Assembly (NCBI RefSeq): GCF_014529535.1
Contig: NW_023503555.1
Span: 4,402,001 to 4,466,000, forward strand
Origin: Bradysia coprophila
Lineage: Eukaryota > Arthropoda > Insecta > Diptera > Sciaridae
Length of the DNA stretch: 64,000 nt
Reading direction: 5' to 3'
Part shown: positions 48,026-59,610 of the stretch, piece by piece
Position numbering within the stretch: position 1 is the stretch's first letter
Layout: every line of letters begins with the position of its first letter
Notes under the pieces: model-generated
What the model was told of the DNA's origin: nothing
Seen by the model: only the letters and a program-made list of their open reading frames with translations
Database searches by the model: none
Position numbers and translations under genes: made by a program

Positions 48026-49093
48026 AATAATCTTCTGAACGAAACCTTTGTACCAACTGAGGTAACCATCATAGTAAACGAGTTCAAATCCTGATCGAAG
48101 GCAACATTTTTTTTTCATTCTTCCAATTATTTAATTAGCTATTATCATAAATCTGTATGAGCAACGATAAGGAAGTTGAGCCTGGCAAAACTATTGAAAA
48201 GTATCATAAGCGTATGGAAAATATTATTGCTACTATCAATTTTAGCCATTTTAACCCGAAACGCAATCTATCGAAAGATTTAATTTTTGTAATCTTTGAA
48301 AAAAGATTGAAACGAAATCTTTCAAAATATTTAAAATATTCGTAATCTTTCCGTAGATTAAACATTTAATCCGACTTTTTTCTCTGTGTATACTGAAGAA
48401 GATGGTTAGACCACGCTAACCTCTGACCGCCACTGCATCCGAAGGTCGAAGCAGCATTTTATCTCCACTTTCGCTTCCACGCGATCCATGGGAAAGGGAA
48501 GAGTAATTATGCTCTGTTTGTTTGTTTTGGTGATTGTTCTGCATATTAGATAACGCCACCCCTGGAATTAGCATGTTTTCCAGGTAAAATAAAGTTTTGT
48601 ACCATTGGTTGATTACAAGTATATAAATTCATTGTCAAAACCTGATAAATTAATAGTTATTAAAATACAAGAGGAGAAAAACGGTTTTTAAAAATTCAAG
48701 GTATTGCAACTAGGAAAGGGAAACCGGTTTATCGTTTTCTTATTTTGTGGCGCGATATCTTAAAAAATGTTAAAATATGAATAGTATTGGCTTAACATAA
48801 CAGTTCGAAGACGTTTGCAAAGAACTAGTAAAGAGTTGCGAAATTAAAATTTTTTAATGAAGAGCATTTTAAAGGAAAATGAGGTAATCATCTAGATTTT
48901 TTTGGATTCATTTTTGTGGGTATTCATGAGTACTTTTGTAATTAATAAAGTGTGCAACGGTTATTGCTTTTTGGGAAAAAGTGTTTTCGCGAAATTTCGC
49001 GGTTTTCGCGTTTTCGGAGGGAAGATTATAGAGGATATCAATTGCGACCAAATAACGTAACACAAAATCAAACCAAACTTCCAAAACAACTGA

Positions 49094-49538
49094 TATCAGT
49101 CAAAAACACTTAAAGAGTAAAAGTGAGACAAGTCCATGGGCATACTTCCAAAACAACTGATATCGCTGTAGGTGACGCATTCTGCGATTGTATGTACGCA
49201 AAAATTAGGCCAAAAAAATTCTAGAAGAAAAATTTTACAAAAAAAAAATTGCGTAACAGGTGGCAGATGTTGAGGAAAGTACTATTAAGAAAATTGTTAA
49301 AATAGGGACAAATACGTCCTGAAAGAATGTACAAATGAAAAGTAGCCGAATCATCTGCCACTTTGTGACGAAAACTTTTTTTGGTAAAATTTTTCTTCTA
49401 GATTTTTTTTGGCCTAATTTTTGCTTTGACAATTTTTGCGTACAATCGCAGAATGCGTCACCTACAGCGATATCAGTTGTTTTGGAAATATGCCCAGGGA
49501 CTTGCGTCACTTTTACTCTTTGAGTGTTTTTGACTGAT
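49094..49538. mobile_element. Fold-back element with arms of about 140 bp
   Basis: The left arm (ATCAGTCAAAAACACTTAAA..., including ACAACTGATATCGCTGTAGG and GCATTCTGCGATTGTA) is mirrored by the right arm ending in TTTTTGACTGAT. Centre about 160 bp. No ORF of note beyond arm-derived frames. Confidence 0.75.
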
Positions 49539-49589
49539 TTTATATTAAACAATATTACTTTATACAAATATCAGTCTCTTCATCATAGT

Positions 49590-49747
49590 GTGGCTATTGG
49601 CACTTTGTGCCAATAGTCACATTATAATACTATGGCTATTGACACTTTGTGTCATTAGTCACATTATAATATTGTGGCTATTGACACTTTGTGCCGATAG
49701 CCACAGTATAAGAAAGAGACTATTGACACAAAGTGTCAATAGCCACA
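49590..49747. repeat. Four spaced palindromes, period about 42 bp
   Basis: Near-identical palindromes of 28-30 bp (GGCTATTGGCACTTTGTGCCAATAG and variants) start near 49,591, 49,633, 49,675 and 49,718, spaced by TCACATTATAATA-type linkers. Each can form its own hairpin, and neighbours can cross-pair. Confidence 0.85.
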
Positions 49748-50710
49748 ATATTATAATGTGACTATTTTTGTTATTCTGTAGCTTTTTCGATTATTATATA
49801 TCAAATTGTTCTTTAGTTTCAATTTAAGGTGATCTTTTTAATTCTATTTCTTGATCGTAGGTTGGTTTCAATGATATTGATTCGAATTGAAAATTTCGTA
49901 AAATTGATATATTATTTAATGATTTTGCTCTGGATAATGGTACATTTATGCTGCTGCAATTTCGGTTTTTTATGTAAATGGTGGCATGATTGAAACCATT
50001 ATTAGTTTATCGATTGTTGACCCTTGTGCTACATTTAAAAATATTCGAAAATAATTAATTAATACCTGACATCCATTATGATTACTTTCCGTTGTGATTT
50101 CTAACATAACTTGGTACTTTCATTAAACTCAACAAGTTTTGAGTTTTGTGAAAAAGTTCTCAATACACTATTGATTCTTTAACGAAAAAAAGTCACGAAT
50201 CATGAAAGATTTATGTAAAATTCATGTAACGTTAATGTAAAGTTTACGGATAAATAATGTAAAAATAATGTGAAAGGGATGGATAGTTTATGTAAAATTT
50301 CTGTGTGTTATGTAAAAGTTATGGACATTTCTACATTGTTTGTCCATCGATTTTACATAAATCACTTAAAATTGATGGAAAAATGTATGTAAAAGTTGTG
50401 TATAATTAAAGAAATATGTGAATACTCACCGGAGAATAGTTTTACTTCCTTCATTGACTCTAGCTTTAATATATGATCTATACATAATTTGTACATCACT
50501 TTTACACAATGTTTACATAATTTACATAAATAACACATCATTTATCCATCAACTTTACATCAATCACGATCCGTGTGAAATTCATCGATAAATCTTGGAA
50601 AATTTGTGTAAATCCAGTAAAAGTTATGGAAAATTAAGGGATAAAGGAAGTTTTGCATTTCAAAAGATAATTTTTCGCAGCTGGTTGCAGAAAACGTTGT
50701 ATGCAACACG

Positions 50711-50782
50711 TTGCGAAAGTGGTAGTTTTTTGTCAAAGTATGTGGCAACACATCTAGTGACAAAAACTACCACTTTTCGCAA
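50711..50782. repeat. Hairpin, 25-bp arms
   Basis: TTGCGAAAGTGGTAGTTTTT... pairs with ...AAAAACTACCACTTTTCGCAA with a loop of about 22 nt. CAGCTGGTTGCA / CAACTAGTTGCA flank it. Confidence 0.75.
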
Positions 50783-51093
50783 CTAGTTGCATAAATTACT
50801 ATTTCCTAACGCATAATATAACAAAAGTTAGGTATTGTTCGTAGAAAAACAAAGAAGATTTTCGAAGTACACTCTCAAAGAGGTATTTTCCAAAGTCGTT
50901 CTCCGGGCGACACTTTAACCAATTCAGCTAACAACAGAAAATATATTACAGGTAAAAGTTGTTCCATAAATCACTCAGGATAGTCAACCGCTGAATTCAA
51001 CCGTTGGGAGACTGTTACATTCTAATCGGTAGACGATTTCGCAAAGTTATTTTTAGGCTGCTCTTACCGATTTGCAGACACACAAACTATTTA

Positions 51094-51668
51094 TTATAAT
51101 ATATAAAGTAATACTGCTGTGTATATAGGAAGTATATAATACTGCAGTACTGCAATATATAAACAGCAAGTGTAATATAACGTGTCAGAAGTTCTCGGCT
51201 GCGGACACACAAATTCTTGCCACCGGATTTGAAAACATTGCTGATATGTTGAATTACCCAATGACACATCCTTGTTGCCGGACACCAAATCATCCATGAA
51301 TAAATCTGTCATTAGCGCTTCAAATGCTAATGGAAACTTGTCTCGTTCATCTTGTGGTGATTGCCGAACTGCTCGCATGGTCGAATAAAAAGCTGATGAT
51401 TCGCACTTGTGATACTTCTCTTGCAATACTGGATTGTTTTCGAAACGATGCTCCATTCGAATTTAACTAGAAACAGTTAGTCCTCTTGACAAAGAAATGG
51501 TGACGTCAACCAAGCCTTACTGGCATCCATCGATTGCATAATGAAACTCGAATTCAGAAAATTGTGGTTGTAAAACAGCATCTCTGACGCTTTTGAAGAT
51601 TGAAAAGCGATAATGCCATACTCCATACATTGACCATTAAACATTGATTTGACTCCCGAAGCATCCAT
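51094..51668 (-). mobile_element. BEL/Pao retrotransposon pol fragment (degenerate)
   Basis: The minus-strand frame 51,456-51,094 reads like two joined pieces of a BEL/Pao polymerase. First comes MEHRFENNPVLQEKY, like the helix before the RT domain. Then KFPLAFEALMTDLFMDDLVS, with MDD in the position of the catalytic YVDD-type box. The intervening fingers/palm sequence is missing, so this copy is internally deleted. The adjoining frame 51,668-51,477 is unassigned. It would not be functional. Confidence 0.55.
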
Positions 51669-52047
51669 CGTCGATCGCCTGCGCTCATTCCTTTTTTTTC
51701 ACCAGCGCCATCGTATTCGTCCACGCTTTCTTTTTTCACACAAAGAAATCGGTAAAAACTTGCGTAAATAGCAGATCGACAACGACTATATTTCATCAAG
51801 TAATGTTCCGTCTGACTCCAAAACTAGACAAATTGTTACGATTCTTGTTAACACACACAATTTGAACCGAATACAAGATGCCTTTCGGCTCTGAATGCGA
51901 TTCTTTTCGCAATAACTTTTTTCACCGACAAACTTGTCCTTTTCCTCACTAAAAAGTCGGCAACTTCGATCACTATAACTATAACTATTATCGAATTAGA
52001 TAAGCACGCAGCTGGTGAGCAACCGACATCCCGGTTGAGCCCCCAAA

Positions 52048-52214
52048 TGTTTAGGGAATATCGGGCAATTACGAATTAAATACTGGTGTGTTTGTTCTTC
52101 AACGTTATAATATGAACTAAAACTGCACAGTACAATACTTGACATTACATAATCTTTAAATTGAATTGACTGTGCCAACTATTATGAAACCAAAAGTTCA
52201 GATTGTTCTGAACA
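52048..52214 (-). mobile_element. Possible LTR of the BEL-like element
   Basis: On the minus strand this 167-bp stretch begins TGTTCAGAAC and ends CCCTAAACA (TGTT...AACA). It is followed directly by TTTGGGGGCTCAACCGGGAT, which looks like a primer-binding region, in the correct order upstream of the pol fragment. I found no second LTR copy in the window, so the call is tentative. Confidence 0.3.
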
Positions 52215-52614
52215 GGGTAGGTGAGCAATAATGTCAAGTACATAATAGGCTTACGGAGGAATTTAAATAGGTATGCATAAGGGTTACAGAAGTATTAGGG
52301 TTACGGGCGTATTAGGACTAAGGACATATTATGGTAACGGACGAAATAGATTTACGGGTCGTACGGGGCTCATTCCATTTTCTCTGTCAGTGTTCGTAGC
52401 TAACCAACGGTTGGGTCATTTCACACATTAATACGCCCGACCAAAGAATGTTGATACCTATACGCAAACAAAGTTTTCATTTTATCAAATATTTAAAAAT
52501 GCAGGAAATGAAGACAAAAAAGTTTTCCGAGAAAAAGTTTTTGGGTTTGACGAGAGTGGTAAATGTTTAACGTGCCCAGCACGCAAACACAATCGCGAAC
52601 ACCAACAAATTTCC

Positions 52615-52625
52615 TATATATAAAA
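52615..52625 (+). promoter_or_regulatory. TATA box of the odorant receptor
   Basis: TATATATAAAA lies 61 bp before the ATG at 52,686. A possible initiator TTCAGC follows near 52,659. Spacing of about 40 bp is slightly long, so the exact start is uncertain. Confidence 0.5.
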
Positions 52626-52685
52626 CCATTTCCGTTGAATCTTCATTTTTCGAAACATTCAGCAGTGATTGAGTGAAAAGTCGAA

Positions 52686-54340
52686 ATGGGCTTGCTACCA
52701 TTACCCACTGACCCACCCCTAGATGAAGAGCAAATCGAAAAGGAATACTTGCGTGTACCGCGTTTCGGATTACGTCTACTTGGGCACTGGCCCCTAGACA
52801 AATTAATGAGCTTCCGCGTCTTACCGCTAATGATTTTTAGTTATTTGATTCTAGTGCTTGCAGTTACAGCCGAAGCAGCGTTTTTCTACATACATTTGGA
52901 CAATTTTCGATTAGCATTGGATGCCTTATGTACAGTATTGACGAAAAGTGTCACAGTCATCAAATTTACCATGCTACTGCGTACTAGGACCGAAGTCGCT
53001 AAAATGCTGAATGACATCAAACAGAAATGGATAAATGGTCTGATTCTATCAGTAAAATAACGGGCCACGAGTCACTGACATTTAAAACGGTTCTCAGACA
53101 AAACACCCGGATCATCGTATGAAAATCTGCGAGCGACCCGAATCGCAATGGTCGCTGCATTGATTTTAATTTCCTTTTCAAATACGGCCAGCATCTTATA
53201 CTCTCTTCGACCACTTGCAGTGATGCTCCGGCAATATTTAACTGGAAAGCCAATCGTACGCTCCATGCCATTTTTGTCTGAGTAAGTCGGCATTGACCTG
53301 GCGTCTTAGCCTTCATTCACGTTTTAATGGAGGCGACGAAATCACAAGATAATTCTTATTATTGTCGAAATGTTTCTCGAATTAAAAATTCCTTTAGGTA
53401 TCCGTACAACGAGTACGCAGACCCCAATTACGAAATTACCTATATTCTCATTAGCATTAGCGGAAATGTCTGTTGCTTAGGCTTAGCCGGGATGGACGGA
53501 ATATTTGTAGTAATTTGCATGCACATATCCGCTCATTTTCGAATACTGAAAAGGAGTTTTGAGCAATTGGCTCCGGATTTTCTGAACGGTTTGTCATTTC
53601 ACTTAGTTTTTGGTTTCTATTGTTCATTTTACGGCTTTGAACCGGAAACCAGCTGAAAACGAAAGAACTCTTCAATATTCGGAATCGGAAAACAAGGAAC
53701 TCACAAAGAAATTGAAAGAACTGATTCTCCGGCATCAGGAAATAATTGCACGGAATGAACATATGGTAGAAGTGTTCATGATAACCATCTTTTCCCATTT
53801 CGTATCTGCTGCTTTGGTGTTGTGCTGTGTGTCGGTGAATTTACTGCTGGTGAGTCATTGAGTAGTAGTTGTAGTGAATATTCTTCTGTATAATCTTCTT
53901 GAAAAAAATGTAGGCTACGCCTGAAGAAGCTGTCCTTTATGCGTGTTATGGTATAGCTGCGATTTGTCAGCTTGTAATTTATTGTGCTAGTGGAACGTCT
54001 ATCAATATGGATGTAATTTTTACCTAGAACATTGTTTCGAAAGAAGTACTTTCTGAATTCAACGACCATTTTTCAGAGCACGGATATAGGTGAAACGGTC
54101 TATTTTTTAGACTGGTACAAAATGAGCCTCCTCAATCAACGTCTAGCGTTGCTGATTATCTTACGAGCCCAGACACCGTGTAAAATCAGTGTACCGTTTT
54201 TTGAATCGTCATTGCAGACATTCACAACGGTAACGTCGTCATTCGTTTAATATGATTGCACCAACAATTTTGAGCCTAAATTACAGATTATGAGAGCCAC
54301 TGGATCGTACATCGCTCTATTTAGAAATCTCTTGGAATAG
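52686..54340 (+). CDS. Odorant receptor, 7tm_6 family
   Basis: Insect odorant receptors are inverted seven-helix subunits that form cation channels with Orco in olfactory neuron membranes. Exons are 52,686-53,037, 53,098-53,281, 53,398-53,588, 53,653-53,849, 53,914-54,012, 54,077-54,229 and 54,287-54,340. Total 1,230 bp, 409 aa with stop; family members are about 370-430 aa. Introns are 57-116 bp. Features include LRLLGHWPLD in the N-terminus, a first helix at MIFSYLILVLAVTAEAAFFY and an extracellular proline/tyrosine segment (EYPYNEYADPNYEI). Later come ADPNYEITYILISISGN, the FRILKRSFEQLAP region and C-terminal signatures MSLLNQRLALLIILRAQ and IMRATGSYIALFRNLLE. The first donor (ATG/GTCTGA) is weak but is the only one that keeps the frame with the TTCTCAG acceptor. 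It appears intact. The specific receptor subtype and ligand cannot be read from sequence. Confidence 0.92.
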
Positions 54341-54523
54341 ACAACATGAAATCTTAAGGTAGTTTCTTTAGGCATTCAAAAATTCCTTGACGAAACCCCT
54401 TAAGTTTTTGATTTAAAAAATTAGTTTGTTCACTCGTAGTCTAATATGCACATCAGTTTGAACGGATCTCGACTGTTTTTGCTTTATTAGATAGGTATTG
54501 ACCGTACCAATCAGGGAAAAAAA

Positions 54524-55020
54524 CGTTTTCGCAATTCCGGTCCATAATCATCACCTTTCCATGCATCCATATAATGTCGTTTTGAAGGTATTTATTTCAC
54601 TGTATTCCCGGACACAGTGCAATATGAACTTTTTTTCGCACGCAGTGCGATATCTACTTTTTTTCGCACGCTAAAGAACCTATTACCTTCAACGAAGGCT
54701 AAATTTTTATAAATAAAAATGTTGCATTGACCAGAAATCGAACCCTTGACACCAAAAGGTTTTTGAACACAAAGCAGCGACTATAGCTATTCGGCTATAG
54801 AGTCACACAATTATACCGAACGTATTGTTGAAGCGTACATACTAAGCATTGACTACTCGATTTCATTCAACGCGTCTCTTTACATCACATTGCAATGTGT
54901 ATTATAATGCAGCCTTCTTGATCGTTCCAATGAATTTCTGTATACAAAAGAATTTTGGAACAAAATGTAGGACATGTTTTGCATTGGAAAGGTGATTATG
55001 GGCCGAAATTGCGAAAAACG
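54524..55020. mobile_element. TIR element with a SINE-like head inside
   Basis: Left end CGTTTTCGCAATTCCGGTCC; right end ...GGGCCGAAATTGCGAAAAACG. The arms match imperfectly over about 40 bp. Inside, 54,722-54,806 on the minus strand is tRNA-like (TAGCCGAATAGCTATAGTCG A-box region, GGGTTCGATTTC B-box region). Copies of TTTTTTTCGCACGC occur near 54,627-54,670. Confidence 0.6.
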
Positions 55021-55024
55021 TTGT

Positions 55025-55145
55025 ATCTACCACGGTAGGTATGCCGGTATTTTTTCGCACACGACGTCTTGTTACCTCGACTTCACCTCGGGTCGACAAT
55101 CGACATCTAGTGCGAAAAAATACCTTCATACCTACCTTGGTAGAT
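55025..55145. repeat. Hairpin, arms about 40 bp
   Basis: ATCTACCACGGTAGGTATG... pairs with ...CATACCTACCTTGGTAGAT, and ATTTTTTCGCAC with GTGCGAAAAAAT. The loop carries CCTCGACTTCACCTCGGGTC. Confidence 0.75.
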
Positions 55146-55517
55146 AAATAACTATTATGAAATTTGTTTTACCGGAGTGTGAACTAGGTCCCTTGGAGTG
55201 AGCTCATATTTGGCTACTCGACAGTACAGTGAACGTCGTGTTTGTTGCCAATATCTTCAGTAAATTTTGACCGAATTTCATGATTTTTTTTTTGTTTGAA
55301 AGGTATTTAACGAATGTTAATCGTCAGAACTACTTCCGGTCTTCAACAAAATGGCTACCGGCGGCCATATTGGATTTTAGTGAAAGTGATATATATTGGG
55401 AAAAATGGTACATAGAGAGTTTATATTAACAGAGAAGTAGTTTTTGATAAATAGAAGTAATATAATTGGTTATGTCTGTGGGGTGTATGAGGCATTCCAT
55501 ACATCACGCATATGGAT

Positions 55518-56966
55518 CACGGTGGGCTTCAACGATGGCTAATTAAAAATGTAATGTAACTCAAATTTTATTGTAGATAAATGTTAGTCGATGTCCACTG
55601 ATCATAAATCAGGGCAAGTGGTCGGAAAGTGGACGGCAACTTTTTGAAATATTTTTGAAAAACTATTTTTTAACGGGTACAGCGTCTCTCCTGCACAACA
55701 GTGTCAACATTAAGGTCCTACCATACAGTTTAAATTAAAGGCTATTCAATTACCTTTCGAACGATACCACACTTTCTATATTTGTGTTTAAAAGCGTGAA
55801 GTTTGAAGAATATTTTCATATGAGTAGGTACTTTAGTGCATTTATTCAATATTGAGAGCTAAGATGGATATAAGCCGAGACTCTTTGATGTTAATTTCGT
55901 ATTCTAGGAACTATTCTTGACTAAAACTGACCAAATATCTCGAATATAATTTAGTTTGTTCGATTGATTCAATGTTTTTCAATAAATTGCTTACCGCCGC
56001 GAATACTTTTGAGCATCTAGGCAACCACATTACGCTTAGAATGGTCTTATTTTGTATCAGTTGAATTGTCCTGGATCCCAGCTTCACGACGATACCAGAT
56101 TTGCTATATGTAGTGTGCCACAGCTGTGCTGTACAAGTCATTTTATAGGCGAAAGTCAGTCTACTCGAAAGTACAGAGATCGTAAGATTTTGGACTGAAC
56201 TCAAAACTCTTTTCATTGCCAATGTTTAGTTTCATTTATTATAAGCTAAAACGTTCAATAATTTTGCCATGTAGACTGATTAAAAAATCTTCGAAATCTT
56301 ACGATCTCTGTACTTTCGAGTAGACTGACTTTCGCCTATAAAATGACTTGTACAGCACAGCTGTGGCACACTACATATAGCAAATCTGGTATCGTCGTGA
56401 AGCTGGGATCCAGGACAATTCAACTGATACAAAATAAGACCATTCTAAGCGCCATGTGGTTGCCTAGATGCTCAAAAGTATTCGCGGCGGTAAGCAATTT
56501 ATTGAAAAACATTGAATCAATCGAACAAACTAAATTATATTCGAGATATTTGGTCAGTTTTAGTCAAGAATAGTTCCTAGAATACGAAATTAACATCAAA
56601 GAGTCTCGGCTTATATCCATCTTAGCTCTCAATATTGAATAAATGCACTAAAGTACCTACTCATATGAAAATATTCTTCAAACTTCACGCTTTTAAACAC
56701 AAATATAGAAAGTGTGGTATCGTTCGAAAGGTAATTGAATAGCCTTTAATTTAAACTGTATGGTAGGACCTTAATGTTGACACTGTTGTGCAGGAGAGAC
56801 GCTGTACCCGTTAAAAAATAGTTTTTCAAAAATATTTCAAAAAGTTGCCGTCCACTTTCCGACCACTTGCCCTGATTTATGATCAGTGGACATCGACTAA
56901 CATTTATCTACAATAAAATTTGAGTTACATTACATTTTTAATTAGCCATCGTTGAAGCCCACCGTG
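55518..56966. repeat. 673-bp near-perfect inverted repeat, 103-bp spacer
   Basis: 55,518-56,190 and 56,294-56,966 are reverse complements without any length difference; every pair checked sums to 112,484. The few differences noticed include TA versus CC at 56,033-56,034 / 56,450-56,451. Each arm holds the same open frame (55,911-56,222 on -, 56,343-56,573 on +), ending in LLKNIESIEQTKLYSRYLVS, which I do not recognise. It is a recent palindromic duplication, a fold-back element, or an assembly artefact. Confidence 0.92.
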
Positions 56967-56984
56967 GGATATGATGATAAAAAA

Positions 56985-58515
56985 GTTTCAAATTTGGGTT
57001 CCTAAAATTACTTCGTAAATTTTTGTTTTATTTGAGAGGTAACTACTTCGTACGGGCTTTCGTAATTGCGCTATGTGCAATTTTTAAATGAATAGTAAAA
57101 CTGTATGTGCCGCCCTTGGGCTGCGTGAGCAATAATGTCAACTATGCAATAGGGTTTCGACAGCATTATGGTAACGGGCGCATAAGTGTTATAGCTGTAT
57201 GAGGGTTACGGACGTATTAGGGCTACGTAAGGATTAAGATCACGGACGAATTGGGGTTACGGACGCATTAAAGTCACGGACGCAATATGTTTACGGGTCG
57301 TACGGGGCTCAGTCGCAGCAAACGCTCCGACTGTTCTGACGGCTTGTTTTCGAAAAAGTAAGACCAACATTCCTACCGAAAAGGTGTTACATTTGAATGC
57401 AAGGGTGAAACGTAAACGGGACAACATTTATATTGCACATCACTTTGAATCGAATAAATAATTGTTCATTTTGTGGAATATTATTGCGTTTTTACTCAAT
57501 TAAGACCTCATCATTTCCTATACGTAGTACACACACATACGCCTTCTTAAAGCCAGCCGAGATGTTAACAACCTAGAGCAAACGTAAAGTTCCGTAGGTA
57601 TAGGTATTCTCATCATAAGGAGAGAAACCACGAAATTACAGTATACGTCTGAATCCGTATGCCGAGAGAATTATTGTGCATAAGTATGTATATTTCGTCG
57701 AGACGAAGTCAAGACGCAACATACATACGTATGCAAAAATAATTCTCGTGGCATACGAATTCACACACATACTGCGATTGAGTGTGTTCTCTCCATATGA
57801 TGAACACAATTTTACACGTTAAACAGAAAAAACGAAAAGAGCAAAAGAAAATGAGAGTTAGCTCCGCCTTCGTATACATCAATTCAAAATAGGTCGCATG
57901 CGAGTAAAGCATCATCTATATCCCTAGACCAGTTTATAATGTCTGCTTAGAGAGAACTAAGAAACTATGGTTTCCGATAACTTTCGGCGCGTGCAAATCT
58001 TTCTGGCACCCAAGATGAAATACAAAGAAAAGATGAAATGTGTTTGGCTGAGAGAAGTCGTTCTTTCCTGACAAACACAAGAAAAGGTAACCGTTTGAAA
58101 GAAAATCTGTAAAGATGATTCAACATTTATTTCGTATGCAGTTAGCGAACCCGAGCATCTTATTTATTCCCTTGACTGTAGGTCAGGCGACATTTAACAA
58201 ACCGTCAGAACAGTCGGAGCGTTTGCTTCGACTGAGCCCCATACATCCCGTAATCCTATTTCGTCCGTAGATATACTACGTCCCGTACCCCTAATACGTC
58301 CGTAGCCCTAATACGTCTTCAACCTCTCATATGTTTGTTATCAAAATACTTCCGTAACCCTATTGCCTACCTAGCCCAAGTCCGGCATGTGCAAATTTAC
58401 TGAAAGCGTTCGTGTTGAAAATTGCGCATAGTGCAATTACGAAAGCCCATGCGAAGTACCTCTCAAATAAAACCAACAATTTACGACATCATTTAAGGAA
58501 CCCAAATTTTTTTTG
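56985..58515. mobile_element. Family A-related element with long inverted ends
   Basis: Left 56,990-57,090 (TTTATTTGAGAGGTA..., GGGCTTTCGTAATTGCGCTA) is mirrored by 58,425-58,510. Further in, 57,300-57,345 (GGGGCTCAGTCGCAGCAAAC) is mirrored by 58,201-58,245. Between these pairs run TTACGGACGTATTAGGG-like reiterations in opposite orientations. The centre (57,345-58,200) is unassigned, apart from a hairpin at 57,651-57,762 (GAATCCGTATGCC/GGCATACGAATTC). Confidence 0.65.
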
Positions 58516-59247
58516 ACAATTTTCGGTAAAATGTTTGTTCCCTTTTTGATGATATTTGCTGTTGTTGCTTGGCTGATTGCACTCGGGTTTAGTTAGTCAC
58601 TTCGTATTTTAAATTGAAACTACCTATAGTGTTTCAAGAAAGATTAAAGTCGTATATTGCTGGTCATAAGGAAATTTGCGCTTCACATTTTATCGTAAAT
58701 CCACCGCATTTACTACCTAATCTAATCTATCGAGTTGATTGTTTGTGGAAGTACTTCACATTTCTTATCGTCACTCCATTGAATTTAGAATTTAATCTAA
58801 TTTGTCAATGACTTGGACATGACTAATCTAATATCCTGGATCGTGTTGATAATAAAGATTAGCTGGCTGTTTGAAATGAATTGATAACTTGACGGAAGTC
58901 TAGGTACAAGGGGAAAGATTTTAACTGTAAGAGAAATTATCAGTGTGCGAGTTTACAGCAACAACTAATAAATCAACCCCGAACCATACTCCTCTAACTC
59001 CTTGAACACATTTTTTGATGTTCTCCCGCTAAAATATCTCCCAATCTATGCATATTGTTTCTTTTTACAGTTGTTTTTGACACTTGTGGTATTATCGTCC
59101 AACCTAATAATTATCAACACTAACAGCCTCACTGACCACTTTCATGATTTCCGTTTATCCTTTAGCTTTCCATTAGGACGTCGAATCACACTTGACTACA
59201 TTCACGCATCCATCCTTTTCCATTCATATGTGTACTGAGCCGGTACA

Positions 59248-59384
59248 ATAATATAAGATTATGCACCGCTTGTTAAAATTGTTATTGTGACGTATGGGCA
59301 CTGCGGCTCGAGCCAAACTCGAGATCCACAATGCCCACACGACAAGATAACAATTTTGACAAGCGGTGCATAATCTTATATTAT
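59248..59384. repeat. Hairpin, arms about 60 bp
   Basis: AATATAAGATTATGCACCGC... pairs with ...GCGGTGCATAATCTTATATT. The inner stem closes on GCGGCTCGAGCCAAACTCGAG. No coding content. Confidence 0.8.
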
Positions 59385-59610
59385 CAACCGAGTACAGATA
59401 AATCGAGATAAATGAAAATGATCCGAACCATAAATGGGACATTATCGTTGTAGGTTGATAAACCTTTTTGTTATTTTGACAATGTAAAGCGATTGTGTAG
59501 AGCTACCATTGACTGTAGACCTACCATCGACTCTATCATCTATCCCAGAGCTGCGTGTTGACTGAAATCGTTCAATCCCTCTACCTGCTTATTTATAACA
59601 AAATATTTCA

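Larger units (their letters stand above)
34209..52614. other. 18-kb region without a recognised host gene
   Basis: Repeat-rich DNA. Specific elements are listed separately. The stretches without anything I can name are about 34,210-35,200, 36,140-39,100, 40,630-42,200, 43,850-45,650, 48,370-49,090 and 49,770-50,650. The last contains many ATGTAAA/TTTACAT words in both orientations. Short ORFs here (for example 41,690-41,872 and 44,306-44,533) have no start context, splice signals or motifs. Confidence 0.5.
54484..55500 (-). mobile_element. Reversed relative of the 39,452 element, interrupted by other insertions
   Basis: 54,484-54,523 (TTTATTAGATAGGTATTGAC) and 55,150-55,500 (CTTGGAGTGAGCTCA, GACCGAATTTCATGA, CCGGCGGCCATATTGGATTT) are the reverse complement of parts of 39,650-40,000. 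Between them sit a TIR element (54,524-55,020) and a hairpin (55,025-55,145). Confidence 0.65.

Noticed and set aside
56343-56573. Second odorant receptor fragment in the palindrome
   Set aside because: The peptide lacks recognisable receptor C-terminal motifs and shows no flanking exons; left unassigned.
57120-57310. Telomeric repeat array (TTAGGG-like words)
   Set aside because: The TTACGG/TTAGGG words are irregular, part of a transposon seen elsewhere in the window, and insects commonly use other telomere sequences.
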